A DNA stretch of 58,849 bases from an uncultured Clostridium sp. Lineage in GTDB: Bacteria; Bacillota; Clostridia; Lachnospirales; Lachnospiraceae. The stretch lies in NCBI GenBank assembly GCA_900538475.1, contig UPYT01000022.1, positions 1-58,849 on the forward strand. The letters are read 5' to 3'. The notes under the pieces were generated by a model. It was not told the DNA's origin, searched no databases, and saw only the letters and a list, made by a program, of their open reading frames with translations. Of the stretch, positions 41,456 through 49,755 are shown piece by piece. Position 1 is the first letter of the stretch. Every line of letters begins with the position of its first letter. A program made the translations under genes and the position numbers.

Positions 41456-43129
41456 ATGCCGGTAGAAAAAAGGAAAACGATTGTAATCGGACACAAAAAT
41501 CCGGATACAGATTCCATCTGTTCTGCTATCTGCTATGCAAACCTGAAGACTTCTATCACTGGAAAGGAGTATGTGCCATGCAGGGCAGGACGTATCAATG
41601 AAGAGACTCAGTTTGTCCTGAATTATTTTGGGGTGGAGGCTCCGGAACTGGTCAGCAATGTTAAAACTCAGGTGAGAGATATTGAAATTCGGGAAACGGC
41701 AGGCGTGGATCGGAATATTTCTCTGAAAAAGGCATGGAATCTGATGCAGGATGCCAATGTAGTAACTCTTCCAGCAGTAAACGCCAATAATGTTCTGGAA
41801 GGCCTGATTACTGTCGGGGATATTACAAAATCTTACATGAATGTGCTGGACAGCAGCATTCTGTCCAAAGCAAGGACCCAGTACAGCAATATTATTGAGA
41901 CGCTGGAGGGCCAGCTGGTTATTGGAGAAGAAAGCGCCTATTTTGATCAGGGAAAGGTTCTGATTGCAGCGGCTAATCCTGATTTGATGGAATATTATAT
42001 TGCGCCTCATGATCTGGTGATTCTGGGCAATCGATATGAATCCCAGCTGTGCGCCATTGAGATGGAGGCAGACTGCATTATCGTCTGCGAAGGCGCAGCG
42101 GTATCTATGACGATTCGGAAGCTGGCTCAGGAGCGGGGCTGTACGGTGATTACCACGCCCTATGACACCTATACAGCAGCCCGTCTAATTAACCAGAGTA
42201 TGCCTATCAGCTATTTTATGAAAACAGAAAATCTGATTACCTTTGAAGACGGGGATTTTATCGATGATATTAAGGATGTTATGGCAAGCAAACGTCATCG
42301 AGATTTCCCGATTCTCGATAAGGATGGAAAGTACAGAGGCATGATCTCCCGCCGGAATCTGCTGGGAGCAAGAGGAAAGCAGATTGTTCTGGTAGATCAC
42401 AATGAGAAAAATCAGGCTGTTGACGGAATTGAAAATGCAGAGATTCTGGAGATCATTGACCATCATAAGCTGGGAACCGTGGAAACCATTGCGCCGGTAT
42501 TTTTCCGGAATCAGCCTCTGGGATGTACGGCAACCATTGTGTATCAGATGTATAATGAAAACAGTGTTCCCATGGATAAAAAAATTGCGGGACTTCTGTG
42601 CAGCGCGATCATTTCTGATACCCTGTTGTTCCGTTCTCCTACCTGTACGGAAATTGATAAAATGGCAGCTTTGGCTTTGGCTGGAGAAGCGGGAATTGAT
42701 ATCAATCAGTATGCCAGAGAAATGTTCTCTGCAGGCAGTAATTTAAAGTCCAAAACAGATGATGAGATTTTCTATCAGGATTTCAAGCGCTTTAATTCTG
42801 GAAAAGTGTCCTTTGGAGTTGGTCAGATCAGTTCTCTGAATGCAGACGAACTGGACAGCTTGAAGGAACGTCTGCTGCCGTATCTGAAAAAGGCTCATAA
42901 GGAGCACGGAGTAGATATGATGTTCTTTATGCTGACTAATATTCTGAATGAATCTACGATTCTGCTTTATGAAGGGACAGGAGCCCTGCCTATGCTGACC
43001 AATGCTTTCCATCTGGAGGAAAATACAGAGGAGGCCAGGGATTCGGCCAGCGGCACGGTAGAGCTGCCGGGAGTTGTCTCCAGAAAGAAGCAGCTGATTC
43101 CGGCTATTATGATCGCATGTGAGGAATAG
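41456..43129 (+). CDS. ppaC: Manganese-dependent inorganic pyrophosphatase with CBS and DRTGG domains
   Basis: This family II pyrophosphatase hydrolyses pyrophosphate with Mn or Co. DHH motifs are VIGHKNPDTDSICSA at the start and DHNEKN and IIDHHKLG near residue 320. Between them are a CBS domain, a DRTGG domain and a second CBS domain (residues about 70-305), which in this class sense adenine nucleotides (CBS) and diadenosine polyphosphates (DRTGG). The C-terminal DHHA2 domain contains the SRKKQL substrate loop (residues about 540-548). At 557 residues it is the regulated long form. GGAGGTG precedes the start. Confidence 0.95.
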   Translation: MPVEKRKTIVIGHKNPDTDSICSAICYANLKTSITGKEYVPCRAGRINEETQFVLNYFGVEAPELVSNVKTQVRDIEIRETAGVDRNISLKKAWNLMQDANVVTLPAVNANNVLEGLITVGDITKSYMNVLDSSILSKARTQYSNIIETLEGQLVIGEESAYFDQGKVLIAAANPDLMEYYIAPHDLVILGNRYESQLCAIEMEADCIIVCEGAAVSMTIRKLAQERGCTVITTPYDTYTAARLINQSMPISYFMKTENLITFEDGDFIDDIKDVMASKRHRDFPILDKDGKYRGMISRRNLLGARGKQIVLVDHNEKNQAVDGIENAEILEIIDHHKLGTVETIAPVFFRNQPLGCTATIVYQMYNENSVPMDKKIAGLLCSAIISDTLLFRSPTCTEIDKMAALALAGEAGIDINQYAREMFSAGSNLKSKTDDEIFYQDFKRFNSGKVSFGVGQISSLNADELDSLKERLLPYLKKAHKEHGVDMMFFMLTNILNESTILLYEGTGALPMLTNAFHLEENTEEARDSASGTVELPGVVSRKKQLIPAIMIACEE

Positions 43130-43161
43130 ATAATTAAGGCAGCAGGAAAGGAGAGTTTTTG

Positions 43162-43962
43162 TTGGAAAAAGAGCATTGGAGAGGGGGCAATATGCTGTAT
43201 CCGGTTCCGGCAGTTATGGTAAGCTGCCAGAGACCGGGAGAGCGTCCCAATATTATTACCGTGGCCTGGGCAGGAACGGTATGCTCGGATCCGGCCATGA
43301 TTTCCATATCGATTCGAAAAGAACGGTATTCTTATGATATCATTAAGGAGACAGGTTCTTTTGTGATTAATCTTGTGAGCCGTGATCTGACGGCGGCAAT
43401 GGATACCTGCGGTGTTCGTTCCGGACGGGATATGGATAAATTCCAGGAGCTGCATTTGACGCCTCAACAGTCCCAGCATGTGGAGGCGCCGGGAATTGCA
43501 GAGTGTCCGGTGAATCTGGAGTGCCGGGTAAGCCAGGTGATTCCTCTGGGAACTCACGATATGTTTCTGGCAGAGGTTGTGGGAGTTTCTGTTGACAGAC
43601 AGTATATGGATGAAAAGGGAACGTTTCATTTAAATGATGCAGGGCTGGTGGCCTACTCCCATGGAACGTATTTTGAACTGGGAGAAAAAATTGGCACTTT
43701 TGGATACTCAGTAAGAAAGAAACCGGAAAAGGAGTCCAAGGGAAGTCCGGAGAAAAGAGCCGGAAAGAAGCCGGAAAAGCAGCCTAAGGGAAAGCCGGAG
43801 AAAAGAGCCGGAAAGAATCTGGAAAAGCAGCCCAAGGGAAAGCCGGAGAAAAGAGCCGGAAAGAAACCGGAAAAGCAGCCCAAGGGAAAGCCGGAGAAAA
43901 GAGCCGGAAAGAAACCGGAAAAGCAGTCTCAGGGAAAGCTGGAGAAAAGAGCCGGAAAATAA
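43162..43962 (+). CDS. Flavin reductase-like protein with lysine-rich repeat tail
   Basis: Residues 1-185 form an FMN-binding split barrel (LYPVPAVMVSCQRPGERPNI, TVAWAGTVCSDPAMISISIR, RYSYDIIKETGSFVINLV), typical of flavin reductase domain proteins. The last 80 residues are five tandem copies of a 16-residue unit (KKPEKQPKGKPEKRAG) with extreme positive charge and no expected fold. The tail is not part of the family. TTG 43162 with AAGGAGAG upstream gives the usual short N terminus before the barrel; ATG 43192 is the alternative. Whether the tail binds nucleic acid, wall polymers or nothing is unknown. Confidence 0.85.
   Translation: MEKEHWRGGNMLYPVPAVMVSCQRPGERPNIITVAWAGTVCSDPAMISISIRKERYSYDIIKETGSFVINLVSRDLTAAMDTCGVRSGRDMDKFQELHLTPQQSQHVEAPGIAECPVNLECRVSQVIPLGTHDMFLAEVVGVSVDRQYMDEKGTFHLNDAGLVAYSHGTYFELGEKIGTFGYSVRKKPEKESKGSPEKRAGKKPEKQPKGKPEKRAGKNLEKQPKGKPEKRAGKKPEKQPKGKPEKRAGKKPEKQSQGKLEKRAGK
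43719..43962 (+). repeat. 48-bp tandem repeat, five copies
   Basis: The marker GAGAAAAGAGCCGG occurs at 43750, 43798, 43846, 43894 and 43942, exactly 48 bp apart. The copies are nearly identical and in frame, so the array expands or contracts without breaking the gene. Confidence 0.95.
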
Positions 43963-44040
43963 CCGGGAAGACAGAAGGGTTCGGGAAAAAGACCCAGGCG
44001 AGAATAAAAAAATCAAAACAGACACGGGAGAAGCGACAGG

Positions 44041-44568
44041 ATGAAATCAAATATAACACTGATAGGAATGCCTGCATCGGGCAAGAGCACCATCGGCGTA
44101 CTGCTGGCAAAGCGGCTGGGTTATTCTTTTGTAGATGTGGATATTGTAATTCAGGAAGAAACGGGAAAGCTGCTGAAGGAAATTATTGAAGAGCAGGGAA
44201 CGGAAGGCTTTCTGAAGGTAGAAGAGGAGATTAACAGTCAGCTGGATGTGGCCCGGTCTGTGATTGCGCCGGGAGGAAGCGTAATTTACGGTCCGGCTGC
44301 GATGGAGCATTTAAAGAAAATCAGTACAGTGGTTTATTTAAAACTGGATTATTCAGAGCTGGAACAGCGGCTGGGGGATTTAAAGGACAGAGGTGTTGCA
44401 TTAAAAAATGGAATGACCCTGATGGATCTATACCAGGAGAGGGTTCCCCTATATGAAAAATATGCTGATATTACGGTGGACGAGGGACACAGAGGACCGG
44501 GGCCTGTGGTGGACGAGCTGAGGGCTTTGATGGAACAGAGGATTGCGGAAGGTCTGCAGGCCCGATAA
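44041..44568 (+). CDS. aroK: Shikimate kinase
   Basis: This 175-residue P-loop kinase phosphorylates shikimate in aromatic amino acid synthesis. Walker A is GMPASGKSTIG, the substrate Asp pair is in FVDVDIVIQE, and GGSVIYGP is the glycine-rich substrate motif (usually GGG). Its LID segment is altered compared with typical enzymes: RLGDLKDRGVALKNGMTLMD. Related proteins without the full RPLL LID occur in this family, so specificity is slightly open. No other aro genes are adjacent. Confidence 0.85.
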   Translation: MKSNITLIGMPASGKSTIGVLLAKRLGYSFVDVDIVIQEETGKLLKEIIEEQGTEGFLKVEEEINSQLDVARSVIAPGGSVIYGPAAMEHLKKISTVVYLKLDYSELEQRLGDLKDRGVALKNGMTLMDLYQERVPLYEKYADITVDEGHRGPGPVVDELRALMEQRIAEGLQAR

Positions 44569-44673
44569 GGAAAACGGTCATAAATGGCTGAGTGGAACAA
44601 ACAGGCTTTGAGCCTGGGATACAGCTGGAAGAAATTCTGACTGAAAATAATAACGGGGAGAGAGGACAAGGAT

Positions 44674-45879
44674 ATGAAGTATATTGTAATGCTTGGAGAT
44701 GGAATGGCAGATTATCCGGTGGAGGCTTTAGGCGGAAAGACTCCATTGGAGGTGGCAAAGAAACCGAACATAGACCGTCTGGCCAGAGGAGGCCGTCTGG
44801 GCATGGTAAAGACTGTGCCAGATGGATTGAAGCCTGGAAGCGATGTGGCAAATCTGTCTGCAATGGGCTATGATCCGCTGAAATGCTACACAGGACGTTC
44901 CCCTTTGGAGGCCGTAAGCATTGGCATTCAGATGGACGATACCGATGTGGCTTTCCGGTGCAATCTGGTTACTTTGTCCGATGATGCAGAATATGCAGAA
45001 AAAACTATGGTGGATTACAGCTCCGGCGAGATTACCACAGCAGAAGCAGCAGAGCTGATCCGTGCAGTAGACGAAGCTTTCCGGACAGACGAAATCCTGT
45101 TTTATCCAGGTATCAGCTACCGGCACTGTATGATTTGGCATCAGGGGCCGGTTGGGCTGAATCTGACTCCTCCTCACGATATTTCGGATCGTAAGATAAC
45201 AGAATATCTTCCTCAGAATCCGGTTATTTTGGATCTGATGAAGCGCAGCTATGAAATTCTGAAGGATCACCCGATCAACCAGGACAGAATGGCCAGAGGG
45301 CTGAATCCGGCCAATTCCATCTGGCTGTGGGGCGAGGGAACCAGACCAGGAGTTACCGGTTTTGAGGCAGCCTATGGCGTGAAGGCGTCGGTTATTTCTG
45401 CCGTGGATCTGATTAAGGGAATTGGCCTGTGTGCAGGAATGAAGGTAATCGAGGTAGAGGGCGCAACCGGAAATATTGATACGAATTTTAAGGGAAAAGG
45501 AGAGGCAGCCTTAAAGACACTTCTGGACGGTCAGGATTTGGTTTATATCCATGTGGAGGCGCCGGATGAGTGCGGCCATCATGGAGATTTGGAAGGAAAG
45601 ATTCAGGCCATTGAGCGGATTGATCAGGATATTGTAGGGCCGCTGCTAAAGGGTTTAGAAGAGGCGGGAGAGGATTATTCCATTCTGGTGATGCCAGATC
45701 ACCCTACTCCAATTTCCATTAAGACCCATATCTCTGATCCGATTCCTTACCTGTTGTATTGCAGCACAGATGTGACAGACTCGGGAATTGATACCTACAC
45801 AGAGAAAACAGGAAAGAGCACCGGAGTTTATGTAGAGCCGGGATATTTGCTGATGCAGCAGCTTTTGAAAAATAAATAA
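44674..45879 (+). CDS. apgM: Cofactor-independent phosphoglycerate mutase, ApgM type
   Basis: This alkaline-phosphatase-fold enzyme interconverts 3- and 2-phosphoglycerate in glycolysis without a cofactor. The N terminus MKYIVMLGDGMADYPVEALG, PGSDVANLSAMGYDP with the active-site Ser, VHVEAPDECGHHGD and VMPDHPTPISIKTH with metal ligands all match the archaeal-type family, at a normal 401 residues. Its size and motifs exclude the larger GpmI form. GGGGAGAGAGGA lies upstream. It is followed by a terminator. Confidence 0.94.
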   Translation: MKYIVMLGDGMADYPVEALGGKTPLEVAKKPNIDRLARGGRLGMVKTVPDGLKPGSDVANLSAMGYDPLKCYTGRSPLEAVSIGIQMDDTDVAFRCNLVTLSDDAEYAEKTMVDYSSGEITTAEAAELIRAVDEAFRTDEILFYPGISYRHCMIWHQGPVGLNLTPPHDISDRKITEYLPQNPVILDLMKRSYEILKDHPINQDRMARGLNPANSIWLWGEGTRPGVTGFEAAYGVKASVISAVDLIKGIGLCAGMKVIEVEGATGNIDTNFKGKGEAALKTLLDGQDLVYIHVEAPDECGHHGDLEGKIQAIERIDQDIVGPLLKGLEEAGEDYSILVMPDHPTPISIKTHISDPIPYLLYCSTDVTDSGIDTYTEKTGKSTGVYVEPGYLLMQQLLKNK

Positions 45880-45908
45880 CAGACTTCTGGGCAGCGCTGG
45901 AAATACAG

Positions 45909-45966
45909 ACAGCTCCCTCCTGCAAAGAGCCGGGAAAATCCTGACTTTTTAGCAGGAGGGAGCTGT
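45909..45966 (+). terminator. Terminator of apgM
   Basis: ACAGCTCCCTCCTGC (45909-45923) and GCAGGAGGGAGCTGT (45952-45966) are perfect complements over 15 bp. The T run after it is short (TTTGAG), so efficiency is uncertain. Confidence 0.7.
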
Positions 45967-46104
45967 TTGAGTTATGATTACGATAACTTTACATCATAAA
46001 AAACGCGGGGAAATTAGGGAAGTACAAAAAAATAAGAAAAAAATTATGCAATATTTACAAAAAATAATAACATAATATTATTATAAATTGATTTTAAATA
46101 ACAT

Positions 46105-46133
46105 TTTACATATATTACAAAATTCTATATAAT
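46105..46133 (+). promoter_or_regulatory. Promoter upstream of the transporter remnant
   Basis: TTTACA (46105-46110), a 17-bp spacer and a perfect TATAAT (46128-46133). It remains intact although the first gene behind it is broken, so it can still drive lysR and the esterase. The rest of 45967-46104 is very AT-rich without genes. Confidence 0.75.
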
Positions 46134-46185
46134 CAGATTATCAAGTTTATGAATTCATAACAAAAAAACAATATGGAGGCATAAT

Positions 46186-46724
46186 ATGAGTGTGACGGTA
46201 TATGCAGTACTTGGATTTACCATGATGCTGGTTTTGACGGCAGTTTTGGTATCGGGAAAGTTTACTCCCTCAATTCCTATGATTGTAATTCCCATTGTAT
46301 TTGCGATGATTATGAGACCGACCCTTGCCGACCTTTCTGATTGGGTAACAGCGGGACTAAAGGGGTAGGTCATTCAGACGGATCTGGCGCAACAACCTTT
46401 TTGATTGTAATTCCTCCGTTCTTAATGATTTACCAGAAATTAAAAATGAGACCGATTGTTTTGATGTGTCTGGTTTCCCTGACAGCTGGCGTTATGAACT
46501 GCCTTCCCTGGGGCGGCCCCTGTGGACGTCTGGCAGCGGGATTTGGGGTTTCTGCTACAGAGATTATGATAGCCGAACTTCCTGGCATGATTATCGGATT
46601 AATCTGTTGTTTTCTGATTGCCCTGTATTATGCAGCTCAGGAGAAAAAAAGAGGGGCAGGCTTTTCTGCAGAGGAAAGGATGGTGGCTTATGGCAGATTT
46701 GAAAGAACAGAAATATATTGTTGA
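46186..46724 (+). pseudogene. Citrate/metal symporter (CitMHS-like), collapsed
   Basis: 46186-46368 encodes the first helices (VTVYAVLGFTMMLVLTAVLV to WVTAGLKG), then a stop. The next frame from about 46364 continues GHSDGSGATTFLIVIPPFLM, MRPIVLMCLVSLTAGVMN and WGGPCGRLAAGF. In CitM-type transporters these segments are separated by about 55 residues, so an internal deletion with a frameshift joined them. The C-terminal half of about 240 residues is also missing, replaced by the lysR start at 46690. It cannot form a full transporter. Confidence 0.85.
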
Positions 46725-47598
46725 AATTGCGAAAATGCAGGGAATTGCAAAAGCGGCAGAAAATCTTTTTATTTCTCAGCCGGCACTGAGCAAATTTCTT
46801 GCACGGACAGAACAAGAATACGGCATTTTACTTTTCGAGCGGATCGGAAAAAGGATGATTCCGACCTATGCAGGTGAGCAATATTTAAAATATGCAAAGC
46901 AAATACTGGAGCAGGATCGAAGCTTTCGTGAGCAGATTGCAGATATTAAGGAGCTGAAGAGCGGTTCTCTTGCGATTGGTTCCACTTATGGGAGAGGAAA
47001 AAATATATTTCCTGAAATTATTCCTGAATTTTATAAAAAATATCCCAAATTTGATCTGCACATTTATCAGGAAACGGCAGTTAAACTGGAGGAAATGCTT
47101 AGAACCGGTGAAATACAGATTGCAATGATGACTGGAAACAGCAGAGAAGAGCAGAGGGGAGAGTTTCATATAGAGATTGTCTCTTCAGAGGAAATTTGTC
47201 TGGTGGTTCCTAAAAATAGAAACCTGCAGGGGGTTCATAAATATGGATTTCGATATCCCTGGATAGACATCCGGCAGCTGGAGGGGGAACTGTTTCTTTT
47301 GCTGAATAATGGATCCAGACTTCGGGCTGTAACAGATAAGGTTATAAGGACCTATGGAATGTCTCCCAAAACTATAGAATTTTCTTCTATAGATACCATT
47401 TGGAAAATGGTGTGCCAGGGCTTTGGAGTTGCATTGGCATCGGATTTTCAAGTTCCTCAGGATGAGGAGGTAGAACTGTTTTCTGTGGGGTCTAAGCCAA
47501 TTACATGGGAATTTATCATTATGACGAGGGTTGGAGGATATCGTTCTGTTCCGGTTCAGGATATGATTGATATAACGAAAAGGATTTATCAGAATTAA
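46690..47598 (+). CDS. LysR-family transcriptional regulator
   Basis: This 302-residue protein has the winged HTH at residues about 15-70 (MQGIAKAAENLFISQPALSK, LLFERIGKRMIPTYAGEQYL) and a periplasmic-binding-protein-like effector domain (LKSGSLAIGSTYGRGKNIFP). ATG 46690 sits within the tail of the transporter remnant with AGGAAAGGA upstream; the ATG at 46618 is read from remnant sequence and rejected. Unusually, it points in the same direction as its likely target, the esterase gene 29 bp downstream. The effector may be an aromatic acid or citrate-like compound. Confidence 0.92.
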   Translation: MADLKEQKYIVEIAKMQGIAKAAENLFISQPALSKFLARTEQEYGILLFERIGKRMIPTYAGEQYLKYAKQILEQDRSFREQIADIKELKSGSLAIGSTYGRGKNIFPEIIPEFYKKYPKFDLHIYQETAVKLEEMLRTGEIQIAMMTGNSREEQRGEFHIEIVSSEEICLVVPKNRNLQGVHKYGFRYPWIDIRQLEGELFLLLNNGSRLRAVTDKVIRTYGMSPKTIEFSSIDTIWKMVCQGFGVALASDFQVPQDEEVELFSVGSKPITWEFIIMTRVGGYRSVPVQDMIDITKRIYQN

Positions 47599-47627
47599 AA
47601 TGCCTGAAAGGAATAGGCGAAAAGGCC

Positions 47628-49226
47628 ATGAAAGATTATCAGGTATCAGAGAAAAAAATGACGCAGACCTGGGGTGTCCTTGACAGACAGGCAGCGATGA
47701 AACTGGCAGGGACAGAGATACCCCGAGAGGCAATGAAAGCGGAGACAGGAGGAGGAAGGATTCTTGCTGTCAGAGAAGAAGAAACCCGGATAAGTAGGGA
47801 GAAATATCTGGAAGTGACAGGGGTGATTTATCCTGTTGATAGGAATGCTCCGAATATTGAGTGGAAAATTCTTCTGCCGTTTTGTTGGAATAAAAGAAGC
47901 GTACAGGTTGGCGGTGGGGCAAATAACGGACAGATTCCTACTTTGGAAAAAGAACTCCTGATGTCAGAATACAACCCGGCAGAGCATGGATTTGTAGTCT
48001 TTGGAGATGATTCAGGCCATCAGTCTCGCGATCCCATGTCGGCAGACTTTGCATCGAATGAAGAGGCCCTTCAAAATTATATTCGTCTGCATTTAATAAA
48101 AACCAATGGAGTTATGCACTTTGTTGTAAAGAAATGCTATGGGGAGGATGCCGAACGGACATATTTTGTAGGCGGTTCTGCAGGAGGACGAGAGGCTTTG
48201 GAGTGTGCAGTTTCTTATGGAAAGGATTATGATGGTATTTTCTGTGCGGATCCGGCATCTAGCTTTGTGCTTTTGAGGATATGGGGAGCATTGCTTTCCA
48301 AAGCTGTATACGATAGCTACGAGGAAAATATTCACCCGTATTCTGATGGTTTTATCGATGAGAAAACACTTGCAGGGATTCAGAAGGATGCCATTGAATG
48401 GTATGATGAACTGGATGGAATTCGGGACGGGATTGTATCAAATATTTATGCTGCCCGGGCGAATCGCCATGTTTTTATAGAGATGATTCGGGAAAAATAT
48501 CATTTGACAGAGGCTCAACTGCATACAATAGAAATTTATGAGAAAGGATTTGAGCTGGAGTATGCAATGCCAAATGGCGTAAATACCTATCATGGATGTT
48601 CAGCTCTTGAGGGCGGGATTATGGATTTGGGGCCAGATCCAGTTCCACGGGAGCCATTAGATACCAGGTACAATGTTCATCATGGAGACCGTTCAGATGG
48701 TGTATTTAAATATTTTATTACAAAGGACAAAAACTGGAAGCTGATTGCTCATGATTACCGCAGACCGGATCCTGAATTGTACAGGATGCTGATGGAGGCA
48801 TCCTTATCTTATGATGTGAACCAGCCGGAGCTGGATGATTTTATTGCTCATGGAGGAAAAATGATTTTATTTACCAGCTGGAATGATATGTCTATCAGTC
48901 CCTGGCAGATCATATCTCAGTATCAGGGATATGTGAAAAAATACGGTCAGGAGCAGGTGGATCGCTTTTTAAAATTTTACTGTATGCCGTCGGCAACACA
49001 CTGCAGTGGAATTTTTATGGATTATCTGGAATGGTTGGATACTTGGTGTACCACAGGAATCTATCCGTCAGAAACTCTGTATGGAAAAATTGCGGAGACA
49101 GGGGGAGAAATGCCGATGGCGGAATTCCCGGGTTGGGTTCGCTATACGGGCGGAGATCCAAAGGCAGGAACCAGTTATGAGATTTCCTATGAGATTCCAG
49201 AGGGATTTTTTGAGGAGTTTGCTTAA
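47628..49226 (+). CDS. Tannase/feruloyl-esterase-family hydrolase
   Basis: This 532-residue alpha/beta hydrolase should cleave esters of aromatic acids. The nucleophile elbow is VGGSAGGREALECAV, followed by DYDGIFCADPAS; DELDGIRDGIVSN is the lid-region Asp cluster typical of tannases. The C-terminal TSWNDMSISPWQIISQY and SATHCSG provide Asp and His. In the family a Cys beside Ser pairs with a Cys beside His (CS-D-HC). Here the HC is kept, but Gly replaces the Cys next to Ser, so that disulfide is missing. No signal peptide is visible, fitting a cytoplasmic enzyme. Confidence 0.85.
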   Translation: MKDYQVSEKKMTQTWGVLDRQAAMKLAGTEIPREAMKAETGGGRILAVREEETRISREKYLEVTGVIYPVDRNAPNIEWKILLPFCWNKRSVQVGGGANNGQIPTLEKELLMSEYNPAEHGFVVFGDDSGHQSRDPMSADFASNEEALQNYIRLHLIKTNGVMHFVVKKCYGEDAERTYFVGGSAGGREALECAVSYGKDYDGIFCADPASSFVLLRIWGALLSKAVYDSYEENIHPYSDGFIDEKTLAGIQKDAIEWYDELDGIRDGIVSNIYAARANRHVFIEMIREKYHLTEAQLHTIEIYEKGFELEYAMPNGVNTYHGCSALEGGIMDLGPDPVPREPLDTRYNVHHGDRSDGVFKYFITKDKNWKLIAHDYRRPDPELYRMLMEASLSYDVNQPELDDFIAHGGKMILFTSWNDMSISPWQIISQYQGYVKKYGQEQVDRFLKFYCMPSATHCSGIFMDYLEWLDTWCTTGIYPSETLYGKIAETGGEMPMAEFPGWVRYTGGDPKAGTSYEISYEIPEGFFEEFA

Positions 49227-49251
49227 AAGAGAGCGGTATATCCAAAACTTT

Positions 49252-49289
49252 AAAAAGCAGGGGGCGATCAATGACCCCCCTGCTTTTTT
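49252..49289. terminator. Bidirectional terminator between convergent genes
   Basis: AAAAAGCAGGGGG pairs with CCCCCTGCTTTTT around a 10-base loop. It ends the esterase gene on the plus strand and the small membrane protein gene on the minus strand, whose stop codon it overlaps. Confidence 0.9.
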
Positions 49290-49755
49290 AAAGCATCTCC
49301 ATATATGCCAGAACCTGATCCAGCAGATCCAGCCCAACATAAATGAGTATGCCCAGAATAACGGCGGATATGGCCAGGAAAATCAGTTTGTAAAACAGAT
49401 AAGCCCGGGCAAAATTCTGCCTCTGGGTATTTTTTTTATTAAATGCAAGGCGGAACAGATAGAACCAGCCTGCAATGGGAATGTTCATGCACATAAAGGT
49501 AAGAAACCAGGAGCTTACAGGTTCCTGCTCTGAAACAGAACCGGTACTGGAGGCCCCCTCTGGAAGGGATGGCTGTGGTTCTTCTTCGGATATTCCGGTC
49601 AAATCCAGCTTTGGAATATCGGCTGTTACATTCTGGATTTCCTGAGCCAGCGCCTCCTGAATTGCGGAGGTGTCATCGGCAGGGGAGGCTTCACAGGTCT
49701 GTGCTTCCTCCAGAAGCCGGAGGTTTGTTTTGGTATCATCTATGTGATCGCTCAT
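49288..49755 (-). CDS. Small membrane protein next to PBP1
   Basis: I recognise no named family. The 155-residue protein has an acidic, disordered N terminus (residues 1-80) and two hydrophobic segments, near 83-103 (WFLTFMCMNIPIAGWFYLF) and 118-142 (LIFLAISAVILGILIYVGLD). The first 80 residues should lie in the cytoplasm. It begins 4 bp before the end of the penicillin-binding protein gene, so the two are translationally coupled, which suggests a link to wall synthesis. Confidence 0.75.
   Translation of the reverse strand: MSDHIDDTKTNLRLLEEAQTCEASPADDTSAIQEALAQEIQNVTADIPKLDLTGISEEEPQPSLPEGASSTGSVSEQEPVSSWFLTFMCMNIPIAGWFYLFRLAFNKKNTQRQNFARAYLFYKLIFLAISAVILGILIYVGLDLLDQVLAYMEML

Noticed and set aside
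43719..43962. CRISPR-like regular repeats
   Set aside because: The 48-bp units have no variable spacers and stay in frame inside the flavin reductase gene, so they are a coding tandem repeat.
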